A stretch of DNA of 64,000 nucleotides from NCBI GenBank assembly GCA_000827325.1, contig KN832873.1, forward strand, positions 1,440,245 to 1,504,244, written 5' to 3'. This stretch comes from Oidiodendron maius Zn (taxonomy: Eukaryota; Ascomycota; Leotiomycetes; Myxotrichaceae). Positions 45,947 through 58,926 of the stretch are shown piece after piece. The position numbers and the translations under genes are program-made. Numbering within the stretch: position 1 is the first letter of the stretch; every line of letters begins with the position of its first letter. The notes under the pieces were generated by a model. The model saw nothing but the letters and a program-made list of their open reading frames with translations. It made no database searches and was not told the origin of the DNA.

Positions 45947-47699
45947 ATGACGGCCAAATCCCTGAGCGTCAATGGCTCCGGGAGCGAGTTCGAGTTCATC
46001 GAGACTCCCAAGGCCGCCACGCCCACATTCGAGAAATTCGAGGATTGCGGTGTAAAGACGACCTCTGTAAGATCCCCTCCCGACTACCACTTCCTCGATC
46101 GCGACTGTGAACATGTGAAAGCTATATTGAGCTCTGCTAATACTGTACACCAGTCACCTGCTATCAAAAATGCCCCCCTCCCTGCTGATGGCCCTAGTAA
46201 CGATGCGTTTTCCAACAAGCTTCTCTTCTCTCTCCTCTTCTTTGTCCCCTTCTACCTAGCTTGGAAGATTGGCGGTGGCTTGAAGACCACAATCTTCTTT
46301 GGGCTCTTCACCTCCATCCCGATCCTGCTCGCTTTCTGGACTGTCGCCTCGTCGTTTACTCCTCGCAAAAACGAAAAGGTCAAGCTTCCTGGCCGGCCAA
46401 TCGAACACTACCTTACTTTCAAGAACGAGGCGGATAAAGTCAAGTATAGTGGGAGGAACAAGATCCCTATGGAGACATTCCACAACATGTATTTCGATGG
46501 CGAAGTAGACTTCAATGGCGACTGTCTTGAGGTGCTTGAGTACAGGCATGACTGGGCAAGCTTCCGATTTACTGTTAGCCTATTCAAGTTCGTCTTCTTT
46601 AGTTTCGCGCCTGAGGTGATCATGCATACTAGATCTCAAGGTATGTGACACTGCTGTCCTTGCACATGGGTTATCCTAACGCACATTATAGACGAGGAGC
46701 AAGTTCGCGACCATTATGATCGAGGTGATGATTTCTACGGCTGGTTCCTTGGTCCACGCATGGTGTACACTTCCGGTATAATTTCTGATCCCACAAAGGA
46801 GGAGACCCTCGAGCAACTGCAAGACAACAAGCTCGCGATTGTTTGCGAGAAGATTGATCTCAAGCCAGGTGAGAAGATGCTGGACATTGGCTGTGGGTGG
46901 GGCACCCTTGCCAAGTTCGCTAGTGTTAACTTTGGAGCCCATGTTACTGGTATCACTCTTGGCCGCAATCAGACAGCCTGGGGCAACAACGGACTCCGTA
47001 AGGCCGGCATTCCTGAGGAACAAAGCAATATTCTTTGCATGGACTATCGCGATATTCCTGTTCCAGAAGGAGGATATAACAAGATCACTTGCCTCGAGAT
47101 GGCTGAGCACGTCGGCGTGCGGCACTTCGCCTCCTTTTTGAGACAGTGCTATGATATGCTGGATGATGACGGAGTGGTCATTTTCCAACTTGCTGGATTG
47201 AGAAAATCTTGGCAGTATGAGGATCTCATTTGGGGTCTCTTCATGAACAAGTATATCTTCCCTGGTGCTGATGCCTCTACCCCTCTTGGATTCTATATCT
47301 CGAGCTTCGAGAGTGCAGGGTTTGAGGTCAAGGGCATTGATACCATCGGCGTCCACTACTCGGCAACCCTCTGGAGATGGTACCGAAATTGGATGGGCAA
47401 CAAAGAGAAGGTTATTGCCAAGTATGGCAACAGATGGTTCCGAGTATGCTCCCACGACGGCGTACTGTGAATCATTACTAACGAGACAATAGATCTGGGA
47501 GTACTTCCTTGCATCCTCTACCATTATTTCTCGACAAGGTTCAGCTACCTGCTACCAGATGACCCTTGTCAAGAACCTTAACTCTACTCACCGCATTGAA
47601 GGAGTCCCTTCTCAATTTTCCCTTTCTGGGGCTCTTTCTGCTAGCAAGGTCGATATCAAGGCGAACCTGGCTCGAAGCGCTGCTAATGTCCTCCACTAA
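45947..47699 (+). CDS. Sphingolipid C9-methyltransferase
   Basis: Exons 45947-46066, 46154-46640, 46692-47443 and 47493-47699 give 521 residues, the usual length. The enzyme adds the C9 methyl branch to the sphingoid base of fungal glucosylceramide with S-adenosylmethionine, at the ER. Two membrane helices lie near residues 60-110 (LLFSLLFFVPFYLAWKIGGG, then IFFGLFTSIPILLAFWTVAS). The catalytic part resembles cyclopropane-fatty-acid synthases: VRDHYDRGDDFYGWFLG, then MVYTSG, the SAM loop KMLDIGCGWGTLAKFA (from about residue 264) and EMAEHVGVRHF. The C-terminus has RIWEYFLASSTIISRQGSAT. The first intron (87 bp) is frame-neutral; removing it restores the conserved TTSSPAIKNAPLPADGP. Confidence 0.94.
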
Positions 47700-48217
47700 A
47701 CAAAGCAGCAGGAGATGGAGATATGTCTTTCGTCCCTGGTGAGATGTGACAAAGAGCTATTCATTGATGCTCATGTGTGGGAGCTACGTATGCTAGTACC
47801 CTCTGAGACTATAATATTGCATTGGTCATGGTGTAGATGCCTGGGTAGATTTTAAAGGGAGGAGATTGCACGTGATGCGTATAATATATTTTAAGTCGCA
47901 TGTAGGGAGCTACCAGACCTGAATCACAGACATAATGGTGTCTCCTGCATCTCTTCATTCATGATTATATGTTTAGCATACTTCTACTCGCAGTAACACT
48001 CTTTGTCCCCGAGCACTCCCTTTACATACAGCCTTGCTAGGTACAGTGTTGCTAAATCGGGCCTAGCCAAGGTTCGTCATATTTCCGCCCCAGACGCGGC
48101 CCGACAGTGGAACATCCTCGATCTTTGACCACGACCTCGCATTCAACTCTCATTTAACGACAGCTTTTCGGTATCACGATCCTACCTTCCTTTTTGCAGT
48201 TACTTTAATAGTTCAGT
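47700..48217. other. Intergenic upstream of pan1
   Basis: 518 bp between tandem genes; it holds the methyltransferase 3' UTR and the pan1 promoter. Nothing else is seen. Confidence 0.6.
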
Positions 48218-51200
48218 ATGTACTCAGGGTCGAACTCCTATCTAGGAGGCCAGAGCGGCCGACCCGGTGGACCACAACAGTACGGTCAGGCACCACAGCA
48301 GCAGCAACCACAATCAAATGCCTTCCTCAATACGCAGCCAGCAAGCTATGGGGCAGCTCCTCCTCTGCAACAGAATTTTACCGGCTATCCAATGCAGCCC
48401 CAAGCCACGGGATTCCAGCCCCAGCAGCTGCAACAGCAGACGGGATTCGCGGGTCAGCAACAACTATCTCAATTCAATCAAGCTCCTCAGCAACAGAATT
48501 TCCAAACAGGCGCTCCCCCAATGCCTCAGATGCCGCTCCAGTACCAGAATCAGAGCCTAGCCCCGCAGCAGCAACAACAGCAGACCCCTACGGCGCTACC
48601 ACAAAAGCCACAGCCGACCGGCTTCGCGCAGATAGCAGATAGCTTCAAGGCTGCGGATTCTACTCCTGCCCGAGGGCGCAGAGCAGAGAAGCCCAAGACC
48701 GGTGTGAAGATTCCGACCATGCGGCTATCATTCATTACTGCACAAGATCAGTCAAAATTTGAAGCGCTCTTCAAAAGTGCGGTGGGCGATGGGCAAACAC
48801 TGAGTGGCGATAAGTCGCGGGATCTTTTACTGCGGAGCAAATTGGATGGTAATACTCTGTCGCAGATTTGGTAGGTCTTAGTTGCGAGCAATTGATAAGA
48901 GGGGACGATCTAACAACACTAGGATGCTCTCAGATACGACTCGCGCCGGCCAGCTTCACTTCCCTGAGTTCGCCCTCGCAATGTATCTTTGCAACCTTAA
49001 ACTTGTCGGGAAGCAACTCCCTTCGGTACTTCCAGAAAATATCAAAAATGAAGTCTCCAGCATGGTGGATATGATAAATTTTGGGGTCGCGGACGATGTG
49101 CCGGAACCTGTGCCGAAGACGAATGCTCCCGATTTCAATATTCGGCAAAATGCGGCATCTCCTACAATCCAGCAACCCCAACCCGTGCCATCAAATTCAG
49201 CTCTCCTACAAGCCCAAATGACTGGATACCCAGGTCAGCAGCAGCCAGGCTTTGGAGTAGGGTTTCAACAACCCATGCAAACTGGCTTCAACCAACAAGG
49301 AGGCTTGCAGCCGAATCAAAATGGGTTCGCTGGGATGACCAACCCTACGGCGACTGGATATACTGGGCCGCGTCCTCCAATGCCACCAATGCCAACTGCC
49401 TTCAATCCGGCCCAGGGCATATCTCCAACACAGACTGGTATGGTGGCACCACTCAATGCGCAACCTACCGGTGTTCCTGGACAGTGGGGCTTGGTGAACA
49501 CGCCTGCGACGGGTCTACCAAATATCGACCTCCTGCAGTCACGCATGATGCCTCAACAAGGCCGAGAGCAAGGTAGTTTCAATACCTCTGGACTCACGGG
49601 AAATGCTGTTATTCCTTGGGCTATTACGAAGGATGAGAAAACTAGGTATGATTCTGTGTTCAAAGCTTGGGATGGCTTTGGAAAGGGGTTCATAGGCGGG
49701 GATGTTGCTATTGAAGTCTTCGGACAGAGTGGGCTGGAGAAGCTAGATTTGGAACGGGTGTGGACACTTGCAGATAATGGCAACAAAGGGCGTCTAAATA
49801 TGGACGAGTTTGCTGTTGCGATGCATTTGATCTACCGGAAACTTAACGGCTACCCCTTGCCAGCACGGTTGCCACCAGAGCTAGTTCCACCATCCACCAG
49901 AAACTTCAATGATTCCGTAGGAGCGGTAAAATCGTTGCTTAGCCAAGAATCTGATCTGCGCAAAAATTCCGGAGCTACCCTTCTACCACAACAGACGGGG
50001 GTCAGTTATCTGAAAAGTCGCTCATTCAGAGAGGATGCGCAACCTGGTAGATTTGGGCGAAAAGATGCAACTGTGTTCAAGAATAATGACGATGATGTTG
50101 GTTACAAATCTAGCGCTCGTCGCAGGCTGGGAAACGGCTCTCCGCGCCCTACTTCGCCGTCATCGACCACGTCTAGTGAGGATCTAACATTGGACCAGCT
50201 GAGGAAGAAAATCCGAGAGAAGCAAGTTTTACTCGACGCCATTGACTTCAAGCATGAGAATGCAGCTGAGGAAGATGAAGCTCTTGATCGCCGCGATCGC
50301 CGAGACGCCGAAGATCTTTATCATCGTATTCGACGTATCCAGGAGGACATTGATGCTCACCCGGACGCAGCATTACGAAACGTCGATTCTAATGCAGAGC
50401 GGCGTAGCTTGAAGCGTCAGTTGCAAACTTTGACCGACAAACTTCCCGAGATTGCATCTCAAGTCCGGAAGGCAGAAAGGAGCATTGCTGAGGCAAGATT
50501 GGAACTGTTCAGACTTAAGGATGCGAAAGAACATCCTGGTAGTGCCTCTGCGATTGTTGGAACTGGCCCTGGCGGATCGATCACTGAATCCGATCGACTG
50601 AAGGCTAGGGCTAAAGCCATGATGCAACAACGCACTGCGGCTTTGACCGGGAAGAAAATTGAAGTACACGACGATGATTTGGCTGCCCCAAAAAGATTGG
50701 AAGAAGAAAACTTAAAGATCAGAAATGAGAAAGAGAATAATGAGCGTATGGTCAAAGATGTCGAAGATAGTGTTCGAGACTTCGCTCGCGGCCTGGAAGA
50801 TAACATAAAAGATGGTGCTGAAGATTCTACTAGTGAGCACGAGAAACGAAGGTGGGAAGATGGACTTGGAGTTGAAGACGAGGTCAAAGAGTTTATCTTT
50901 GATTTGCAAAGGTCTAGCAGAGCGACAAGGGTCAGAACTGAAGAGCGCCGCACCACTCGCGAGACTCCACGTGAAACAGCACGATATGAAAGCCCTACAA
51001 TCTCATCACGCACAGAATCGCCAGTTCAGAAAGCCTCTCCGGTTACTCCTGGTGGTACTTATTCCCAGTATAAAACGCCGGAGGACAGAGCTGCATATAT
51101 CAAGCAACAAGCCGAACAGCGTATGGCTGAACGTCTCGCAGCCCTCGGTATCAAAGCTCCAACTAAACCCGGCGAGACCGCTGCACAGAGAACGGAAAGA

Positions 51201-52649
51201 GAGCAGGCTGAACGGGCTACAAAGATTCGCCAAGCAGAAGAAGAAGACGCCAAGCGGGAGGCTGAGAGACAGGCGAGGATCAACGAAGAGCAAGGCATAA
51301 CTGCTCCTCCACAACCATCGGCAAGCACTCAACAAAGCGCAGCTACCCCAGCTGCGCCTCAGAGCACGAAGAAACCTCCGCCTCCACCTTCAAGAAAGGC
51401 TGCGAGGAGTGATGCAGGTGAGCGTAGAGCTCAAGAGGAACAGAGAGTCCTGGAGGAGCAAAAGGCGCAGATCCTTGCCACAGCAAATCTTGAGTAAGTG
51501 GAACATAACCTAGACAATGCTACTGCTAATCAAGTTAGGGATGACGCTGCTCGTCAGGAAGCGGAGCTCCATCAGGAGCGTGAAGCGGCTACAGCACGCC
51601 TTAAAGCCCTTGAGGAGCAAGTCAAGGCTGGCAAAGTCAAGAAAGAGGAAGAGAAGCGCCGTAAGAAGGCCGCTCAGGCAGAGGCTAAACAGAAGGAAAT
51701 GAGACTTGCCGCTCAGCGTGCCGAAATCGAAGCTGCCCAAACTAGGGAGAGAGAGCTGCAAAGACAACTGGAGGCTATCGAAAATGAATCATCGAGCGAC
51801 GAAGAAGGCCCTGAAGAAGCTACTCCTCAGGCTTCAACACCCACACTAGGAAGCCAGGAACTACCAGAGACTCGAGAGATTGAGCGTAAAGAACTCTCGC
51901 CTCCGGCTCCGCCAACTCCGGTTGCTGTGCCTCCAATTCCTTCACCTGCCGTCCATACCAGCTTGCCGGTTACGAGCCCTGAGACAGAGACCAAGAATCC
52001 GTTCTTCAAACGCCTCGGTGCGCAAACAAATGAATCTGTCCAGGCTGCAGCACCTCCAGCCCCTATTGCCACTACTGCCCAGGCCCCTACACCAGCAGCT
52101 CAATCTTACAACCCCTTCCACCGGCTTCCTGCAAACCAAGAATCTGCAAAGGTTGCTTCCCCTGCGACGGCTGCCCAAACTGGTCCACGTCCCTCTCGTG
52201 CCCGTCCAGATGATGACGATTGGTCTGTTGTTGATTCAGACAAAGAAGACGAGTCATCTGATGAGGAGGGACCAGGAGCCGGAGGTGCTCGCCACCTCGC
52301 CTCTATCCTCTTCGGAACCATGGGACCACCACGAGATTTGTCCGCTGGAGCTGGTTCTACACCTACATCTCCTGCACCAGCCGGCGGACCCTCTTCACCA
52401 CCCCCAGCACCTCCAATGCCAAGCACTGGGGCCCCGCCTCCGCCTCCAATGCCGAGTACGATTGCTCCTCCACCTCCGCCAATGCCAATCTCCGGACCGC
52501 CGCTTCCACCGCCAATGCCGGCTACTTCTCCAGGGGGAGGTTCCAGACCTACTGGGTTCCTGGGGGAGATTCAAATGGGGAAGAAGTTGAGAAAGACGGA
52601 GACGCAGGACAGGAGCGGAGCTACCGTTGCTGGAGTCGTCCTGGATTAG
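48218..52649 (+). CDS. pan1: Pan1, EH-domain endocytic actin-patch scaffold
   Basis: Exons 48218-48870, 48923-51493 and 51539-52649 give 1444 residues, close to the family's usual length. Pan1 activates Arp2/3 and links the endocytic coat to actin at cortical patches, with Sla1 and End3. Order of parts: a Gln/Pro-rich N-terminus with repeated TGF/TGY-type motifs; EH domain 1 (about 170-248), with [20 protein letters not shown]; a second linker rich in TG(Y/F/M); EH domain 2 (about 448-530), with [20 protein letters not shown]; long coiled coils from about 640 to 1120 containing several acidic and Arg-rich heptads; a proline-rich tail (PPPPPMPS repeats); and a WH2-like actin-binding motif ([20 protein letters not shown]) near the end. 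Both introns split codons and restore conserved sequence. Confidence 0.95.
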
Positions 52650-53783
52650 TCATTAGTAACATCCTGTGAGCAAAGCCGATAAAAAGAATGGATGAGAGTA
52701 GCATCCGGGGAGGCGTGTATTATATTTGAGTCGTGCGAAGCTGATGACACGATTAGGAGTGTGGGCGAGGGAGAAGTGGTTGTGGATGTGTACCTAACAT
52801 GGGATCAAGCATAAATTGACAACTCGATTGATTCCCTCATATTTAGTATATTGGTGAAGTCTAATATTCGATTATTCAGCTGCTTGTAATCTTGTTTCTC
52901 GGTCGAGGGACGCGCAAATTTGGAGAGCTGCATACTTACGATGGTTGGTCCATAGTCGTGAATCTCACCGTTTGCCAATTCGATCCAATTCGATACACTG
53001 AATAACTTAAAGTTTATACTCTGTAAGTTGCAAAGAAATGTGTCGCTGTGTCCTGCATGTCATTTTATAGGGTGTGAATAGCATAATGACCTAGAATCGT
53101 AGGCCAGGAATTACCCCCAAAGCGCGTGTCATAAGCGCAGGCAAAATATTGCGGGCTGTGTCATAGTAAATTGTCCCATGCTTTGACAAACTGCGATGTG
53201 CATCAAAACCATAAGTTAACAATTTACACGTGCTGGCGGGAAGACGGCTAAGTGGCGTCTGTCCCTTGCACTTGCCCCAGTATTGCAATTCAAGACCCGA
53301 TCTTTTCGTCCTATGTGTCCTAAATTAACAATGTCGCACGTGAAGATACACATGATAGTTGGAACAAGCATTTTCCGTCGCGTATTCCTTATGAGGTGTT
53401 GCTCCTTCCTAGGATCAGCTTCAAGCTTGAATCTTGCCTACGGCCTTCACTTTGCAATGCCCCCATTAGTAACTCGGAATTGCATAAACTGTGCAATTTC
53501 AACTCTGCTATTGAAATTCAAGAATAATTTAATCATCCCTTTTAGTGATGTATGTTTATTTGGTGCTGTTAGATATGGCGGATCATACCTGCAGTCGTCG
53601 CGGACTTAAACAAGCCAGCTTCGGAGCAAGACTTGAAAGTTCCGGCCACTGGTGATTTCGTGTTAAGGAGCAAGAGAGCGCCCATTTGTTATTTTTTAAC
53701 TTATTTATTAGTGGAGGTACTATTTTGAATAAAACCTCTCTACAATCTAGCACTTTTCTGAACAAGGATATCCAGCATCACTT
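52650..53783. other. Intergenic downstream of pan1
   Basis: 1.1 kb, AT-rich. The open frame 53283-53609 shows no family character. No gene is supported. Confidence 0.6.
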
Positions 53784-54200
53784 GTGCTAACAGCCTTACA
53801 GGCCTCGACAATGCAAGTAATGGATAGCTTTCTCACACCTTCGCGGTCCATCTTCACCACCATTTTCATTAAGCCGACCAGTGCTCTTCCGTTTCATTGC
53901 GGGTGCTATTCCTTTTCTAATATTCAACAAGACATCGACAATAGCGCCAAAGATTTTCAACTGTCACAGGAGTTGCGCAAGTATTATGAGACCAAAGAGT
54001 TAAAGATCGGATCTGCCTACTTCTGCTGGGGCGGCCAATACACCATTCTCCTCTGCCAACAAGGCAACTTGGTTGACGCTGGCTTCAGTCAGGATGCTCT
54101 CGCTTGCTGCATATCTCTCAGATACCCATCGTCGTAGAGCGTGAGGAGCTCCAGTATGAATCTGGAAAAGTAATTCCAGATATAGTAAAGTTGAAGCTCG
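53784..54200 (+). pseudogene. Dienelactone-hydrolase-family remnant
   Basis: One frame (53784-54137) reads ADVFGIY-less but keeps a middle part of the family: an N-terminal SNIQQDIDNSAKDFQLSQEL-like helix and then LKIGSAYFCWGGQYTILLCQ. The FCWGG element matches the nucleophile elbow GFCWGG of dienelactone hydrolases, with the catalytic Cys. The lost upstream strand and the missing Asp/His part after residue 115, together with an early stop, show that it is a fragment. The family has about 240-270 residues. It could instead be an exon of a spliced gene, but I find no partner exons nearby. Confidence 0.55.
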
Positions 54201-54685
54201 TAACGTTTCCAAACGTCAGTGGCCGGGCCTTTTACCGAAGGAGGTACCTATAACTGGGAAGTGGCAAGTGTCTCCTCTTTCAACCCCGGAAGCGCAATTT
54301 CAAATTTAAGGCAAGCAAAATTTAGAATTGAGTCACTTCAATAAGACCCATAAAACAATTGTGTTCTTAATATACCCAACCAATTACTGCCTTCTTATTA
54401 TCACTTCGGGTTTAGATAGCTCAAGCTGTTTGGTCGGACCGGCAAACATGGGATGGGGGTCGGCAAGTCGGCGGCGGAGATAAGCCAAGGCTCTTCCCGC
54501 AGTCGGCGTGCCTCCACCGACAATGAAAGGCAAGGGTAGGAAACTGTCGTATATAAACATGATATTGTTGGAAGTGCTCAAATGCAGCGCCAGCTCCTAG
54601 GTGAGGTTTCATTGTCGTATCACAGACAAACCGTTGGTGGTTGTCTGGAAATTGTCATAAACACATCCCACTGTCGATTTTCTCT
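54201..54685. other. Intergenic upstream of the DHA1 transporter
   Basis: 485 bp holding the promoter of the next gene. No gene or clear motif is seen. Confidence 0.55.
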
Positions 54686-56633
54686 ATGGAAAACACCACC
54701 CCTGCCAGCCAAGTCCCAGCTCAAAAAGAATTGTCTTCAGCTACCCTAAGTCTAGCCCATGAGGGTGAAAAGGCACAAGAGTTAGTAGTTCCCGTCGCTG
54801 TTCAGAATGATGAGAAAGACATCGCCGTCTTGGACGACACCGGCATCAAGTCTGCCGCGAATCCGAACGAGCTTCCTCCTGCAACACAAGGCAATGGAAG
54901 TGGGGATAGTACCGAGCTCCCACCAGAGCCAGCGATCGAGCGACCAGGCCCGCCAGGGAAGGATTATAGCATCTTAACAGTCGCCCAGAAGAGAGCAATT
55001 GTCATTGCGGCTTCGTTCGCCTCCCTCTTCTCCCCCATGGCCACCGCTATATACTGTGAGTCCCCAATATAAATCCTTCCCCTACGAGGATAGTCTAGCT
55101 TATAGGCATAGATCCCTCATTAAATACGATATCACATGATCTCAATGTGTCAAATAGCAGCCTCAATATTACGGTTACTGTGTTCCTGGTACGTTCTCTA
55201 ATCTCCTCTATATGGAATAACCTTCTCTAATCCGACATGACGCAGATTATTCAAGGCATAGCACCAGCCTTTGTCGCCGATATGGCTGACAGATCAGGGC
55301 GGAAGCCGATGTATGTCTTTTGCTTCATCGTATTTACGGCAGCGAATATCGGACTTGCGTTGCAAAACAGCTTTACTGCCCTTCTTGTTCTGCGAATGTT
55401 GCAAGCGGCAGGCTCCTCTGGCACTGTAGCGCTGGCCAATGGGGTCGTAGGAGATATCATCACGTCTTCGGAGCGTGGAAGTTATATCGCCTTTGCGTCT
55501 CTCGGCGGCATGCTTGGTCCAATGATCGCTCCTATTCTGGGAGGTATTATTGGGCAGTACGCTGGATGGCACTGGATATTCTGGTTCCTCGTGATATTTT
55601 CATCGGCTATCCTTCTACCCCTTATTCTTTTTATGCCGGAGACCTGTCGAAGAGTCGTGGACGATGGCTCTATTCCACCGCCCTTCCTATCTACCAACTT
55701 TACAGATATATATCGGCATAAGAAGAGAGCAAACGCTGGAATCATTGTTGACGAGGAAAAGCGGAAGAGGCTTCACACCGAGAACAGAATGAGGTTTCCG
55801 AATCCTTTTTCCGCCGTAATGGTTTTGTTCGACTTAGAGAGCGCGATTCTTCTGGTATCTACAGGTCTCGGAATGGGCTGCTTCTATGCCATTAGGTACG
55901 TACACCACCTCTACATTACACATGCATGTCATTGTAACTAATCTTTCTCTCTAGCACTGGAGCCTCGGATGCCTTTACCAAGGATTTTGGATTTAACCAG
56001 CTCCAGATATCGTTGATGTTTATTCCCGTGGGGGCTGGTTCTATCGTCTCTGCATTCATGATAGGTAAAATTATAGATTGGAACTATCGACGCCACGCCC
56101 TTCGCCTTGGGTTTCCCGTCGTTCGCAATCGCGCACAGGACCTCACCGACTTTCCTATTGAACAGGCGCGTCTCGAAATTGCATTTCCTATAATTCTCAT
56201 CGCCGGAGGATTCGTCATCATGTATGGGTGGTTCTTAACGGTGAAACTCAACCTTGCGGGGTACATAATTAGCCTCTTCATCGTTGGTTTCTGCCTCACT
56301 AGCACTTTCCAGGTCCTAAATGTCCTGATGGTCGATATCTATCCCGGCAAACCATCGGTCGCCACTGCAGCCAATAATCTCGTTAGATGCGAGATCGGAG
56401 CTGTGTTCTCAGCTGTCTTGCTGCCACTGGCCGATTCCATTGGGTGGGGCTGGTCATACACGTTTCTTGCATTGTTGTTCATTGCATTTGCGCCGATGCT
56501 TCTGATCATTATGAAGAAAGGTCCGGCATGGAGAAAGGCAAAGAAGGAGAAGAAAGAAGAAGCAAGAAAAGCTAAGAGAGAGGAAGCGGAGGCACGACAA
56601 GCTACTGTGGCAGGTCATGAGCATTCAAACTAA
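54686..56633 (+). CDS. MFS drug:H+ antiporter, DHA1 family (Qdr/Aqr1-like)
   Basis: Exons 54686-55055, 55112-55188, 55246-55895 and 55955-56633 give 591 residues; introns of 56, 57 and 59 bp keep frame. I chose the ATG at 54686; the longer frame begins with TTG. DHA1 antiporters export drugs, weak acids or amino-acid derivatives at the plasma membrane. A long acidic N-terminus (about 110 residues) precedes helix 1 (RAIVIAASFASLFSPMATAI). PSLNTISHDLNVSNSSLNIT follows, then motif A as DMADRSGRKPMYVFCF. LGGMLGPMIAPILGGIIGQY is the antiporter motif C form. A middle loop and six more helices follow, ending in a Lys/Glu-rich tail (KAKKEKKEEARKAKREE). The family is typical of ascomycete Qdr/Aqr1 proteins. 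The substrate is unknown. Confidence 0.9.
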
Positions 56634-57874
56634 TAAGCATTCAGTGCTGGGGCAAGATAGGTGGATGTCTGGCTGTGAGGCATTAATAAGACCGCATAGA
56701 GGGCTTAGAATCATACCTGGTAGATAATAGTCTTTTATATTATAGAACAGTAATTCCGCATAAACAAACGTCCAGGGCGGGGGGTTGGAATACATAAAAG
56801 CTAGGTACAATATTTTGTTTTCGGAGTACACTTTTGTTGCATGTGGCATTCAGATGTGAGGTTTACAGATGACAGCCAATCAGAGGAGAGGGATAGCCCA
56901 AGGTGGCCAATGCTAAGATCTTGCTCAAAGAGAGATCTTCACTACAATGGGCTCCATCTTTTAGCAAGTCGAAATAGAGAAATAGTCACAGCAAGGAGTG
57001 GAAAAGAAGCGAGTAAATCAACCAGTAATGCGAGAGGAATATACAGCACCGGCCTCAAATATGCTTAGGTAACGAAGGAGGCAGGTACACGGTAATTAAG
57101 TTAACTTAAGTTAGATAGTGCCTTACCTTAGTTCTGCTGCACCCTGGCTGACATTTCGAAATATTATCCCAGTGCGCATGAAGATAAGCCGGGGACCGTT
57201 CGGGGGCCATGTCTGACGAAAGATTTCTGGTCCTGACTACTGAAGACCAACCTTGAGTTTTGCCGCACGCCCCCATCAGTAAAACTTGGAGCATGATCTG
57301 GTTACGATAGCCAATAGGAGAGTGGGATTTTCTTGGGGTAACCAGCTGTGGTGATTAACCTCCGTTTCCGGACCATCATTAGATACAGTATTATTGACTC
57401 TCTAAATATGCGCACTAAGAAATGTTCAAGCAAGGTTTAAATTGACCTTGGCATTTGGGCTGTGCTTTATGCATACACCTGGCTTACCACAACGACGCAC
57501 ATAAGAATTGAGAGTACATAGGCTCAGTGGCTGATTGTATCTGACGTTTGAAGTAAATAGGCTATATTGGCAATTTATCTTGAAAGCAAAACTTGCCCAG
57601 TCGTTTCTGGTCTGATCTCTCCACGTATTAGAAGCAAATACTTATGTGAGTACCCCATGTATGGCTACGAGCATCGTCATATACACGTGATTTACTCCCA
57701 CTCTTGAATTCGTACCAGACGGAGGCTATCCCACTGACCAACTAAGTTCCCAACGACAACAACACTTACATTTTGTTTTGGTATTACTCACGTATAGTTA
57801 TATCTCAACCTATAATCAGCTCAGATAGAGTGCTTGCATTTACCTCTCGAATTTTCTGACCACTGAAGTTCAAC
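56634..57874. other. Intergenic between DHA1 transporter and PhyH-family genes
   Basis: 1.2 kb between tandem plus-strand genes. AT-rich; it holds the transporter 3' UTR and the PhyH-gene promoter. No gene is supported. Confidence 0.6.
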
Positions 57875-58926
57875 ATGACCACCACATCGTCCCTTACGGT
57901 CGAGGAAGCCCCATCCCGCTACATCCGGTATGCACCGCGCCTAGCGTCTCATAAATATCATACTAAGATTTACAAACCAGTATCGAGCCCAATAAATTTG
58001 ATTGGCTCGATCATTTCCAGCAGCACGGCTGGGCCGTCGTCAAAGGTGCCATCCCAGCTGAGAGAGCCAAGGCCTATCAGCAGCAAGCCTTTGCATGGCT
58101 TAAGAGTTTTGGTACCGATCTGGACATTGATAATCCCGAGACCTGGACGAAGGAGAACCTCCCCGTGCAGAGCAAGATCAATACCTTCTCTGCATACGGC
58201 GTGGCACACGAGAAGTTCATGTGGGATGCGCGCATGGAGCCCGGCGTGCTCGCGGCCTTTGCCACGCTGTGGGGCACGGAGGAGCTTCTGGTCTCGTTCG
58301 ATGCTCTCAATGTCACATTTCCCAATCGCAAGGACAAGCCGAGGCGAGCGCCGTGGCCGCACATTGATCAATCGCCTCTCCGCCGCGGTCTGCAGTGTGC
58401 ACAGGGCGTCATCAATCTCAGCCACTCTGGGCCCGAGGATGGCGGATTGCTCGTCTACCCTGGCTCCCACCAGCTGATGGAGGAGTTCTTCGACACACAG
58501 ACGGACAAGACGACATGGCAAGCGCGCGACGGATACGACTTTACGGCGGCGCAGGTACAGTGGTTCGCGGATCGCGGCATCGGCACACACAAGGTCTGCG
58601 CTGAGCCGGGCGATCTCCTGATCTGGGACTCACGCACGATCCACTGGGGCACGGAGCCCACAGAGAAGGGGAACACGATCCGCACAGTCATCTATGCCTC
58701 ATACGCGCCGGCCGCGCTCGCGAGCGCGGCCACGCTGGAGAAGAAAGCCCAGGTGTTCCGGGTGTGGGAGGCCACCACGCACTGGGCGCATGACAACATC
58801 ATCTTCAAGAAGACCGACGCGATCCTGGATGATGGAAGCATCGACCCAAGGTCGCGGGATGAACCACGCGAGAAGCCCGCGCTCAGCGATAGGCTTCTGC
58901 AGCTGGCGGGCGCCAAGGCGTATTAG
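57875..58926 (+). CDS. Phytanoyl-CoA dioxygenase (PhyH)-family 2-oxoglutarate oxygenase
   Basis: Exons 57875-57927 and 57981-58926 give 332 residues; the 53-bp intron splits an Arg codon. PhyH-fold enzymes hydroxylate small molecules with Fe(II), O2 and 2-oxoglutarate. Seen: FDWLDHFQQHGWAVVKGAIP at the start of the fold, the iron ligands His145 and Asp147 (WPHIDQSP), His239 (RTIHWG) and Arg252 (NTIRTVIYASYAP) for 2-oxoglutarate. The core also has VINLSHSGPEDGGLLVYPGS, the usual loop before the jelly-roll strand. All key residues are present. The coding region is GC-rich compared with the AT-rich DNA on its left. The substrate is unknown; phytanoyl-CoA is unlikely, since fungal family members act on many metabolites. 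Confidence 0.88.

Noticed and set aside
53283-53609. Plus-strand frame of 108 codons downstream of pan1
   Set aside because: No recognisable family and no splice context; AT-rich DNA of this kind yields such frames by chance.
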